From positions 1-17,729 of the forward strand of contig JBBRLA010000097.1 in NCBI GenBank assembly GCA_038231615.1: a stretch of DNA of 17,729 bases, read 5' to 3'. The notes beneath the pieces were generated by a model. The model did no database searches. It saw nothing but the letters and a program-made list of their open reading frames with translations, and was not told the origin of the DNA. This DNA is from JBBRLA01 sp038231615 (GTDB taxonomy: Bacteria > Myxococcota_A > Polyangia > Palsa-1104 > JAEUJZ01). The position numbers and the translations under genes were made by a program. Shown piece after piece: positions 1 through 6,701 of the stretch; the first letter of the stretch is position 1, and the number at the start of each line of letters is the position of its first letter.

Positions 1-793
1 GGTTGGTGGCGCTGCCGGAAAGGACCCGGAATCGGGACCCGGGATGCTCGACAAGCGCGTGATCCAGCGCGATGCGCAGGGACTGCGCCGAACCCGAGAA
101 AGTGGGCCCGACCAGGGGGATCTCCTGGTCCCCGGGCCATGACGCGGGCAGGATCTCTTCGGCGTCCAGCAGGGCCTGCCGGAACGCGCCCTGATGCACC
201 CCCCCGGTGGGGGTCTCGCCGATGAGAAACACCGCCATCCTTCCTTGGCCCTGCTTCGCCGCCTGTCCGGTCCCTGGCGACTCGCGGAAGATGAGCACCC
301 CCGGGTGCTGCTCCGGGCAGCGCGCCTTGTCCCCTTCGCCTTCCGACGTCATCTGTGCGGGCTTGAAGGGCAGCCAGAAGCGGTCCAGATCGTAGTGGCC
401 GTCCTGCTCCAGCGCCCGCATGATGGCATCGAGCTGCTGATCGAACCCGAAGTTTGACACCGCCGGCTCGGCAATCGTGACGAAGAGCGCCTGGATCGGG
501 AACCCCGCCTCCCTGACCTCGGGCGCCTTCAGCCCCAGGCTTTCCGCCAGCAGCTCCGCCGCGCTCCGCCGCTCCGCCCCCTCGCACCCGGCCGCCGTGT
601 GCCCGGGCACTTCCTTTTTGACCGGTCCTGTTTTCTGCTTGCCCTTTTCCTTGTCCTTGTTGTCCGACTTCGTGGCCTGCTTCGCCGCCTCGGCGGCTCC
701 CGGCGTCGTCCGATTCATGCCCACGAGCGTCAGACCGACTCCGAGCACCAGCGATAGGGAGAGCCACTTGCTGCTCGCGGGCTGAACACGCAT
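1..793 (-). CDS. Exported/anchored protein of unknown function, C-terminus outside the window
   Basis: The reading frame stays open from the ATG at 793 to the left edge (264 codons), so the C-terminal part is missing. Residues 1-8 are polar and basic and residues 9-25 form one hydrophobic helix, which suggests a signal peptide or N-terminal anchor. A Lys-rich linker follows at about 38-61. The rest looks like a folded periplasmic domain. It includes FPIQALFVTIAEP (98-110), a block ending LDRFWLPF (136-143), VFLIGETPTGG (188-198) and IPLVGPTFSGSA (225-236). From memory such blocks occur in large uncharacterised proteins of Acidobacteria and Myxococcota. The GPTFSGSAQSL stretch looks loosely like a type I periplasmic-binding fold, but that is a guess. 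No Shine-Dalgarno sequence is visible before the ATG; no later in-frame Met keeps the hydrophobic segment. It diverges from the propeller gene across 132 bases. The coding call is firm, the function unknown. Confidence 0.8.
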   Translation of the reverse strand, partial: MRVQPASSKWLSLSLVLGVGLTLVGMNRTTPGAAEAAKQATKSDNKDKEKGKQKTGPVKKEVPGHTAAGCEGAERRSAAELLAESLGLKAPEVREAGFPIQALFVTIAEPAVSNFGFDQQLDAIMRALEQDGHYDLDRFWLPFKPAQMTSEGEGDKARCPEQHPGVLIFRESPGTGQAAKQGQGRMAVFLIGETPTGGVHQGAFRQALLDAEEILPASWPGDQEIPLVGPTFSGSAQSLRIALDHALVEHPGSRFRVLSGSATN

Positions 794-925
794 GTATCCA
801 GTAGTATCACGGACGACCCTGGTCACAAAATGGGCGTGACGGCTGGACACGACGAGAGCAGGAAATTTGCCCACCCTGCGTACCTGTGACCACATACCGT
901 GGGAACATAAGGAATTCTCACCCAG
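794..925. promoter_or_regulatory. Divergent intergenic region between two exported-protein genes
   Basis: This 132-base spacer must hold the promoters of both flanking genes. It contains a short inverted repeat, GTCAC (822-826) and GTGAC (836-840), separated by nine bases. AGGA at about 912-915 is the only Shine-Dalgarno-like element for the rightward gene, with loose spacing of about ten bases. No convincing -35/-10 pair can be picked by eye in either direction. Confidence 0.25.
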
Positions 926-2686
926 ATGACACAATCTGTCCCCGGCACACCCACTGCGACCCTTTCTTCCGCACTTCGTTTTTGCGCCGCCCTGCTCGGC
1001 TCTACCCTGTGCCAATGCACACCGCCCATCATCACGGGCGGCGCCATGACAGGCGGGCCCGATGCCGGCATCGACGTCATGCCCGACCGGCCTGACACAG
1101 GCACACCCACAGCCGACGCGGGCGTTCCGGCATTCGACCCCGGGGTGGGCATCTTGCCCGTCGGCGTCAACTTTCATCACCGCGGCGCGAACGTGTTCAC
1201 CTACCACAACGACAACGCTCGCACCGGGGCCAACCTCCACGAGAGGCAGCTCACGCCGCAGCGCGTGGGTCCGACCAGGTTCGGCAAGCTCTTTTCCCAG
1301 CCCGTAGATGGGGTAATCTACGCTCAGCCGCTCTATGCCTCCAACGTGAACCTCCCCGGCCGCGGCCCCCGCAATCTGGTCTTCGTCGCCACCCAGCACG
1401 ACAGCGTGTATGCCTTCGATGCCGACTCCGCCTCAGGGGACAGCGGAACGCCCCTGTGGCAGCGCAGCTTCCTTGACCCGACACGGGGGGTCACCACCGT
1501 CCCCAGCGCCGACGTCCAGAGCGGCGACATCCAGCCGGAGATCGGCATCACCGGCACCCCGGTCATCGACCCCCACGGCGGCACCCTTTACGTGGTCGCC
1601 AAGACCAAGGAGGGCGGCGGCTACCCGCAGCGCCTCCACGCCCTGGACATCCGCACCGGCCATGAGAAGTTCGGCGGCCCGGTGATGGTCAGCGCCAGCG
1701 TGCCTGGCGGCGGCAATGACGCAATCGGCGGACAGGTTCCCTTTCTGTCACTCTATCAAATCCAGCGGTCGGCGTTGCTTTTGCAGGACGACGTGGTATA
1801 CGTGGCCTGGGGCTGTCACGGGGACAACCGCCCCTGTCACGGCTGGATGATCGGCTATGACGCGCACAACCTGGCGCCGGTCGCCACCGTCAACACCACA
1901 CCCGATGGCAGCCTGGGCGGCGTATGGCTTGCCGGCGGCGGCCCGGCGGCGGACGGCACCGGGGTCTACTTCGTCAGCGGCAACGGCGACTTCATCCCCG
2001 GGACGGGCAACCTGGGGGACAGCTTGCTCCGGTTCAGCCCCTCGACGCGGAAGATCGTCGATTCGTTCACGCCCTTCAACCAAGCCGCGTTGAATATCCA
2101 GGACCTCGACCTGGGCTCGGGAGGGGTCCTCTTGCTCCCGGACCAGGCCGGCGGCCCGGGCCACCTGCACCTTCTGGTCAGCGCCGGCAAGGAGGGCACA
2201 GTGTACCTGGTCGACCGCGATGCGATGGGTGGCTTTCAGCCGGGCAGCGACCGCGTGGTGCAGACCCTGCAAAAGGGCATCGGGGGTTCCTTCGATACCC
2301 CGGCCTACTTCAATGGAGCGATCTACTACCAGGGCGTTGGCGACGTGCTCAAGGCGTTCAGCGTGCACGGGGGAGCGCTGTCCACGGCGCCGGTGTCCCA
2401 GGGGACACAGCGCATGGCCTTCCCTGGCGCCACCCCCAGCATCACCGCCAACGGCAGCGAGGGAGGCATCGTCTGGTTGCTGGACAACACCGGCTATATC
2501 CCCGCGGCCCCAGTGGTGCTCCATGCCTATGACGCCGCGGACCTTACCCGGGAGTTATATAACAGCGCCCAGATGGGGCCGCGGGATGCCACCGGCCTGG
2601 CGGTCAAGTTCTCCGTGCCCACCGTGGCCAATGGCAAGGTCTACGTAGGCAGCCGGACGGAGCTGACGGTCTTCGGCCTCTTGTGA
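926..2686 (+). CDS. Secreted PQQ-like beta-propeller protein
   Basis: This 586-residue protein has a hydrophobic export segment at about 13-28, followed by Cys29 and Cys31. The residues before each Cys (Leu, Gln) do not fit a canonical lipobox, so lipid attachment is uncertain. A low-complexity Pro/Gly/Asp linker runs to about residue 90. The body then opens with YHNDNARTGAN (93-103) and continues with propeller blades such as VFVATQHDSVYAFDAD (152-167), EIGITGTPVIDP and GTLYVVAKTKEGG. These match secreted PQQ-like (pyrrolo-quinoline quinone repeat) proteins common in Acidobacteria and myxobacteria. Most such proteins have no shown activity, and I see no clear quinone-binding or calcium-binding residues, so an enzyme role is not claimed. 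It converges with the cupredoxin gene, with 18 bases between the stop codons. The family call is good; the substrate is unknown. Confidence 0.85.
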   Translation: MTQSVPGTPTATLSSALRFCAALLGSTLCQCTPPIITGGAMTGGPDAGIDVMPDRPDTGTPTADAGVPAFDPGVGILPVGVNFHHRGANVFTYHNDNARTGANLHERQLTPQRVGPTRFGKLFSQPVDGVIYAQPLYASNVNLPGRGPRNLVFVATQHDSVYAFDADSASGDSGTPLWQRSFLDPTRGVTTVPSADVQSGDIQPEIGITGTPVIDPHGGTLYVVAKTKEGGGYPQRLHALDIRTGHEKFGGPVMVSASVPGGGNDAIGGQVPFLSLYQIQRSALLLQDDVVYVAWGCHGDNRPCHGWMIGYDAHNLAPVATVNTTPDGSLGGVWLAGGGPAADGTGVYFVSGNGDFIPGTGNLGDSLLRFSPSTRKIVDSFTPFNQAALNIQDLDLGSGGVLLLPDQAGGPGHLHLLVSAGKEGTVYLVDRDAMGGFQPGSDRVVQTLQKGIGGSFDTPAYFNGAIYYQGVGDVLKAFSVHGGALSTAPVSQGTQRMAFPGATPSITANGSEGGIVWLLDNTGYIPAAPVVLHAYDAADLTRELYNSAQMGPRDATGLAVKFSVPTVANGKVYVGSRTELTVFGLL

Positions 2687-2704
2687 CCGGGGATGGGCGG
2701 GACC

Positions 2705-3136
2705 CTACGGCGTCACCTGGATGGCGCCCATCATGGAGGCATGAATGCCGCAGCCATAGCCGTAGGTGCCTGCGTTGGGGAAGGTCATTGTGGTGGTGGT
2801 CCCCGTCGAGGTGTCCGGCGTCGGGTTCGGCGTGCCGCCGCCCTCTGGTATCAGCGGATGGCTGGAAAATGACCCAGTCCAGGTGACCGTCTGGCCGGCC
2901 TTGATGTGCACGCACGCCGGCTGGTACTGCATCGGCGCCCCGGCCATCGGGAAGGTGATCGAGGCCCCGCTGGCGGTCTTGTCGACGTAGCTGGAGCAGC
3001 CGTTGAGCACGGTAACGCCACTGCCATCCGTCGGGGGCGTGACGCTGCCATCGGTCTTTTGGGGGGTCGTGCTGCCACATCCGGAGGACGCCGCGATGCC
3101 GATGGACAACGCCAGGACGATGAGTGCACTTTTCAT
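2705..3136 (-). CDS. Cupredoxin (plastocyanin/azurin-like) lipoprotein
   Basis: The product has 143 residues. Residues 1-20 are a signal peptide ending ASSGC, so Cys20 is probably lipidated, although Ser rather than Leu stands at -3. A Thr/Ser/Pro/Gly linker leads to a cupredoxin-type beta sandwich at about 58-143. The expected type 1 copper ligands are visible: His93 in SSHPL, then Cys129, His132 and Met135 or Met136 in YGYGCGIHASMMG. Cys47 and Cys75 could form a disulphide. Such proteins carry single electrons or bind copper in the periplasm or at the outer membrane. The start is supported by AAGGAG eight bases upstream of the ATG. The partner is unknown; the neighbouring propeller protein is only a positional candidate. 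It is separated from the next gene upstream by 315 bases, so it probably has its own promoter. Confidence 0.88.
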   Translation of the reverse strand: MKSALIVLALSIGIAASSGCGSTTPQKTDGSVTPPTDGSGVTVLNGCSSYVDKTASGASITFPMAGAPMQYQPACVHIKAGQTVTWTGSFSSHPLIPEGGGTPNPTPDTSTGTTTTMTFPNAGTYGYGCGIHASMMGAIQVTP

Positions 3137-3451
3137 GACAGGCTCCTTTAGGGGAAGCGGGTTTTTGAAACGGTGCGAACATCATGCAGCAGGACCTGCG
3201 GGGATGGTAGGAAGAAAGCCAGCGAGCTATGCCGTTCATTCCGGCTGGGCCGCTGGGTCTGGACGGCCATCGCAGTAATATCTGCCCATATTTCGTAGCA
3301 ACGATTGGAGTCGCTTCCAGGAATTGGAGCATTACTGGGGCCATGACGAGGAGGATGCGGAATGATCCTTGACGAGCAGCTTCACGCTCATATTCCAGGG
3401 AACGTGGAGCGGGTCGGGTCGGGTGCGTTCGGCGGCGAGGGCGGCTCGGGC
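3137..3451. other. Gap without a recognisable gene
   Basis: The 315 bases between two leftward genes hold no plausible coding frame. They include the ribosome binding site of the cupredoxin gene (AAGGAG on the minus strand, about 3145-3150). A GGGTC triplet repeat lies near 3414-3428. TGCGAACAT at 3174-3182 also occurs in the arm of the inverted repeat at 5555-5576. No T-tailed hairpin terminator for the upstream gene is evident. Confidence 0.5.
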
Positions 3452-5299
3452 CTACTTGCTGCGCTTGAAGCTGGCGTCGTCAAAGAAGACGCTGCCGGTG
3501 GCCCATGAGGCGAGGTAGAAGTTGGCATGCGTCGCGCTCACTGGCGCCTGTGCCGAAACGCTCGTCGGGCTGAAGGACGAGGTCTGGGCGGACTGCTCGG
3601 GGCTCTCGGTGGACCCGACCAAGTTGCCGGCGCTGTCGAACCAGTCGATGAAGAGGGCGGCGGCGCCGGCCTGGATGCCCTGCAGGAGCACAAAAGCGCT
3701 GGCAGTGTAGGTCGCGCCTCTGGTCACCGAGATGCCGATCTGGGTCCCGGCTCCGTCGCTCTGTCCATCGGTGATCTGGATGCGCAGAGCGTGCGTGCCA
3801 CCGTGGTGCTGGGCGTTGACGACGCTGTGTTTGATCTGGGTCCCATCCCAGGTATCGAGCAGCCACGAGGCGCTGCCCCCTTCAAAGCCGGCGTTGGCCA
3901 GAAGCTCGGGGAAGCCGCCGCCGGTGCCAGGCGTCGTGACGCTGACCGCGGTGCTCACCGCGGATTCGTGGCCGGCGCTGTCGTAGGCCGACACACCATA
4001 GCTGTAGGTCGTGCCGGCGGAGACACCGGTGTCGTCGAACTTCAGCGCGACCACGTCGGTCAGGTGGGTGCCGTTGCGGAAAACACGGTAGCCGGCGACG
4101 CCGCCCTGGCCGCTGGATGAAAGCCAGCTCAGGTGTACGTCGGTGGCCGAGGCGGCGGCGGCGGTCAGGCCCTGGGGCACGCTGGGCGGCTGTACCCCGG
4201 TGCCTCCGTCGTAGCCCAGGCCGCCCTGGGTGGCGCCGACCCATGGATTTTGCACCTTGACCAGGTACTTTTGCAAACAGTGGAACTGATCATAGAAGGT
4301 CGAGTTGTAGTCGACATCGATGTAGTCCTTGATCGAGTTGACCTCGGCGACGAAGTCCATCGCGTCGCCGCTCTGGTCCTGCACGATGGCGCCGTAGTCC
4401 TGCAGGGCCCTGGCGATGCGCTTGATGAAGGGCGAAAGGTTGCAGTCATTGGAGTCGAGGTTCAGGTTCTTCGTCAGGGCGACGACATCGCCGTAGTTCA
4501 GGCTGGCATAGGCGCCGTTGCCCCCGACGTCGTGAGCGGTGGCGGGCCAGACGGCATTGGCGAAGAGCATCGAAGGGTTCACCGCGGCCCAGATCTTGTG
4601 GCGAATCTCGACATTGTTCTTGGTCTCCCAGGACTTTATGAGCCCTCCGACGCCGGGCAGTCCGGAACCGCTGATGCCGACATTTCTGTGGAGGCCGCTG
4701 CCCTGCACGTCGATGAGGACCATACTGGAGGTGTAAGCGGTGTTGTTCCCCCGGGGCTGGAACTGCCAGATCTCGTAGGCGTAGTGGAGGTCCTTGTCGA
4801 CCACGATGATGGTGCCGTCGCTGCCTGTGGGGGCGGTCATGCCCGCCGGGGCCTGGAGGGTCATCGGGTTGGGGTTGGGGTTGGTGTCAAGGACGCTGTC
4901 GTAGCCGCCCCACTGAATCGACCAGTTGGGGTCGCTGGCCCTGGCGAAGTACACCTTGATGCCATAGTCGGCGTCGCTGGGGATGGCGTCGCCGGTGGCC
5001 ATGCCGGCCGCCGGCAGGGGCGCCTCGCCGCGGGTCGGCGCAAGCTTGAGGTTCCAGACGGCGTCCTTGGCGAAGGCCTGCCAGTTGTAACCCAGGTCCA
5101 GGGTCGAGGCAGACGGGCGGATGTCGACCTCGGGCACGCCCTGGCCGCATCCCAGAAGGCCGGTCAGGAAAAGGAGGCCGGAGAACACCAGGCCGGGGGC
5201 CAAGCGCCCGCTATGGGAGATCTTACATCCTAAGCCATGGTCTGTAGACCCCTGATTGACCAGTCGAGAAAAGGGGGCTATGGGGGTAGACGAGTACAT
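3452..5299 (-). CDS. Multidomain lipoprotein: unknown extracellular domain, FnIII, carbohydrate-binding-like domain
   Basis: The ATG at 5299 follows AGGAGG at good spacing and gives 615 residues. The frame is open further upstream to 5923, but that stretch overlaps infC on the other strand and is not protein-like. Residues 1-51 form an export signal with an unusually long polar N-region (about 32 residues), then a hydrophobic core ending LLGC, so Cys51 is a likely lipidation site. Residues 52-365 form a domain I cannot name. It contains YGIKVYFARASDPNW, IIVVDKDLHYAYEIWQF, GSGLPGVGGLIKSWE, VWPATAHD and RIARALQDYGAIVQDQSG. Residues about 370-457 are a fibronectin type III domain (SVPQGLTAAAAS to SAVSTAVSVTTPG). 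Residues about 467-615 resemble a family 4/9 carbohydrate-binding module (LLANAGFEGGSASW to GSVFFDDASFK). The domain order suggests a surface enzyme or binder acting on polysaccharide; the catalytic role is inference. Confidence 0.85.
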   Translation of the reverse strand: MYSSTPIAPFSRLVNQGSTDHGLGCKISHSGRLAPGLVFSGLLFLTGLLGCGQGVPEVDIRPSASTLDLGYNWQAFAKDAVWNLKLAPTRGEAPLPAAGMATGDAIPSDADYGIKVYFARASDPNWSIQWGGYDSVLDTNPNPNPMTLQAPAGMTAPTGSDGTIIVVDKDLHYAYEIWQFQPRGNNTAYTSSMVLIDVQGSGLHRNVGISGSGLPGVGGLIKSWETKNNVEIRHKIWAAVNPSMLFANAVWPATAHDVGGNGAYASLNYGDVVALTKNLNLDSNDCNLSPFIKRIARALQDYGAIVQDQSGDAMDFVAEVNSIKDYIDVDYNSTFYDQFHCLQKYLVKVQNPWVGATQGGLGYDGGTGVQPPSVPQGLTAAAASATDVHLSWLSSSGQGGVAGYRVFRNGTHLTDVVALKFDDTGVSAGTTYSYGVSAYDSAGHESAVSTAVSVTTPGTGGGFPELLANAGFEGGSASWLLDTWDGTQIKHSVVNAQHHGGTHALRIQITDGQSDGAGTQIGISVTRGATYTASAFVLLQGIQAGAAALFIDWFDSAGNLVGSTESPEQSAQTSSFSPTSVSAQAPVSATHANFYLASWATGSVFFDDASFKRSK

Positions 5300-5358
5300 G
5301 CTGTCCTCCTGGAATGAGTGCGCGATGACGATGATCCTGTGCCCTTCCCCTGGGGGCT

Positions 5359-5373
5359 GTAGCCATTGGCTAC
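5359..5373. repeat. 7+1+7 inverted repeat upstream of the lipoprotein gene
   Basis: GTAGCCA, one base, TGGCTAC is a perfect odd palindrome. It lies 60 bases upstream of the lipoprotein start at 5299 and about 350 bases before infC. The position fits a repressor or activator site for the leftward gene. No family-specific consensus is recognised. Confidence 0.4.
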
Positions 5374-5554
5374 TAGAAGACAGTATGAAGACCAAGCAGA
5401 TGATGCAAGAAGAAAATTTTCCTGTTTTATTTCGATGGATTGATTCGAGGCAGCGCACCCCTTGGCTGCTCTGGATGTGGTTTTCAAGCCCTGGTCTATC
5501 ATCTGACCGCCCTTTATTCATGAGCGTGCCGAGCAACCAGGGGGCGCGTGGAAT

Positions 5555-5576
5555 GCGAACATTCGCCGATGTTCGC
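5555..5576. repeat. 8+6+8 inverted repeat in the infC upstream region
   Basis: GCGAACAT (5555-5562) and ATGTTCGC (5569-5576) are perfect complements around TCGCCG. The right arm also belongs to a direct repeat, TTCGCCGAT at 5562-5570 and 5572-5580, with a ten-base period. The GAAC...GTTC halves recall LexA boxes, but the ten-base gap between them does not match the Gram-positive (4) or alphaproteobacterial (7, direct) forms. It may be an operator for infC or the divergent gene. Confidence 0.4.
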
Positions 5577-5662
5577 CGATACTCGACAGCTAAAAATAAA
5601 AAGTGCTCGCGGGCCCTTGCGCAGATCAATTGCGTCCAGGTAAGAAGTGTCATACTTTGGTG

Positions 5663-5687
5663 GTCCGCTCTTTGGCGGACGTACGTC
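5663..5687 (+). promoter_or_regulatory. Overlapping hairpin and palindrome in the infC leader
   Basis: GTCCGC (5663-5668) and GCGGAC (5675-5680) form a perfect 6-bp stem with a six-base loop. GACGTACGTC (5678-5687) is a ten-base palindrome that shares three bases with the stem and is followed by TTTT. The two structures could exclude each other, as in an attenuator. They end 33 bases before the infC start codon. A weak promoter candidate, TTGCGT (5630-5635) with TACTTT (5653-5658) at 17 bases, lies just upstream. Confidence 0.35.
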
Positions 5688-5708
5688 TTTTCGCGGGATA
5701 GACCCGTC

Positions 5709-5723
5709 GGAGTATTGGCAATT
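5709..5723 (+). promoter_or_regulatory. Shine-Dalgarno and AUU start of infC
   Basis: GGAG at 5709-5712 stands eight bases before ATT at 5721-5723, the ideal distance. The in-frame TTG at 5715 is only two bases from GGAG. No in-frame ATG or GTG occurs between 5556 and 5721, and the next downstream Met is inside the conserved KIMDYG motif. This selects AUU as the start, the codon used by infC of enteric bacteria. Confidence 0.65.
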
Positions 5724-6515
5724 CGACACGACAACCGACCAGCCCCCACCGAGCAGTACCGCGTCAACCACCGCATCCGCATTCCTCGCATCCGGGTGAT
5801 CGGCAGCGACGGTCTCCAGTTAGGTATACTGGACACCGCGGAGGCGCTTCGCATCGCCAGGGAGGAGGGCCTCGACCTGGTCGAGATCTCACCCAAGGCG
5901 GTGCCGCCCGTCTGCAAGATCATGGACTATGGCCGTTTCAAGTATGAGACGGCCAAGAAGGAGCGCGAGGAACGCGCCAAGCGCACCGTGATCGAGGTCA
6001 AGGAGATGAAGTTTCGTCCCAAGACCGACGGCCACGACTTCGATTTCAAGGTGAAGCACATTCGCGAGTTCCTCCAGGAAGGGAACAAAGCGAAGCTGAT
6101 GATTCAGTTCCGCGGCCGCGAGATCGTCCACCCCGAGGTCGGCCAGGCCGTGCTGCGGCGCGTGGTCGAGGCCTGCTCCGACGTCGGCCAGGTAGAGCAG
6201 CAGCCGATGATGGAAGGCCGCCGCATGCTGATGGTGATCGGCCCGAAGTCCGGCGCGCGGCCCATGCCGACCCGTCCGCTCTCGCCCCCGGGGCCCCCCG
6301 GGCTTGCGATGTCTCCGGGGTCGATGGCAGCAGGTCCGGGCACGATCCAGCCCGCGGGCCCGCTGACCGGGCCCCCTGCGTCCTCCGCGGCGCCTGCCGT
6401 TCCGTCGGTGGCCCCAATGGCTGGTGACGCTGCTTCGGCTGCCCCGCCGACCCCGATGGTGCCGGTAGTGAGTGACGCCGCCCCGGTGCCCTCGGTGGAC
6501 AAGCCCACCGCCTGA
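5721..6515 (+). CDS. infC: Translation initiation factor IF-3, AUU start, with extended C-terminal tail
   Basis: IF3 binds the 30S subunit, keeps it apart from 50S and rejects non-standard start codons and wrong tRNAs. With an ATT start the protein has 264 residues. The N-domain (about 13-82) includes YRVNHRIR, LDLVEISPKAVPPVCKIMDYG and the linker KYETAKKE. The C-domain (about 88-175) includes KEMKFRPKTDGHDFDFK, GNKAKLMIQFRGRE and MMEGRRMLMVI. A disordered Pro/Ala/Ser/Met tail of about 90 residues follows, where a typical IF3 ends near 180. Myxococcus xanthus Dsg is also an IF3 with an added C-terminal tail needed for development. The usual neighbours thrS, rpmI and rplT are absent. An AUU start would allow autoregulation, because IF3 itself discriminates against it. 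The product is certain; the start is likely but unproven. Confidence 0.95.
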   Translation: MRHDNRPAPTEQYRVNHRIRIPRIRVIGSDGLQLGILDTAEALRIAREEGLDLVEISPKAVPPVCKIMDYGRFKYETAKKEREERAKRTVIEVKEMKFRPKTDGHDFDFKVKHIREFLQEGNKAKLMIQFRGREIVHPEVGQAVLRRVVEACSDVGQVEQQPMMEGRRMLMVIGPKSGARPMPTRPLSPPGPPGLAMSPGSMAAGPGTIQPAGPLTGPPASSAAPAVPSVAPMAGDAASAAPPTPMVPVVSDAAPVPSVDKPTA

Positions 6516-6583
6516 ACTAGAGCGGCACCTGCTCTTCATCCGCACTCCCTGCATTGCCATACACCGGCAGCTCACCCTGCCGA

Positions 6584-6602
6584 CCTCCCCTTCCAGGGGA
6601 GG
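6584..6602. repeat. GC-rich inverted repeat after infC
   Basis: CCTCCCC (6584-6590) and GGGGAGG (6596-6602) form a 7-bp stem with a five-base loop, 69 bases after the infC stop. No T-run follows, so it is not a classic intrinsic terminator. A weaker 5-bp stem, AGAGC/GCTCT at 6519-6535, lies right after the stop codon. It could be a REP-like unit or a transcript-end stabiliser. Confidence 0.4.
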
Positions 6603-6639
6603 CCCGGCGAGGCCTTGCCTCCTGTGTCAAGCCAAACCC

Positions 6640-6648
6640 TGGTATAAT
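6640..6648 (+). promoter_or_regulatory. Extended -10 promoter of the phosphatase-kinase operon
   Basis: TG at 6640-6641, one base, then TATAAT at 6643-6648 is a perfect extended -10 element, rare by chance in this GC-rich DNA. It lies 54 bases before the GTG start at 6702. No good -35 hexamer stands 17 bases upstream, as is usual for extended -10 promoters. The ten-base string GGTATAATGG recurs at 15955-15964. Confidence 0.6.
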
Positions 6649-6701
6649 GGCTTGGTGCGCCTGGCGTCTGCTTAGCGCACCTTGCATCCAGAGGTACTCG
6701 C

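Noticed and set aside
4133..5233. 366-codon plus-strand frame antisense to the FnIII/CBM lipoprotein
   Set aside because: Val/Gly/Asp-rich shadow of a well-supported gene with signal peptide and domains on the other strand.
5556..5575. LexA (SOS) box
   Set aside because: The halves CGAAC and GTTCG are present, but the spacing between GAAC and GTTC is ten bases, not the four of the Gram-positive box, and the neighbours are not SOS genes.
5256..5720. Long N-terminal extension of infC from ATG at 5256 or 5553
   Set aside because: The region overlaps the start of the divergent lipoprotein gene, is comparatively AT-rich, its translation (many Trp, Cys, Met) is not protein-like, and IF3 proteins do not have such extensions.
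5300..5923. Upstream extension of the minus-strand lipoprotein frame
   Set aside because: It overlaps infC in antisense and would bury the signal peptide; AGGAGG before the ATG at 5299 marks the true start.
6584..6602. Intrinsic terminator of infC
   Set aside because: The stem is strong but no T-run follows it.
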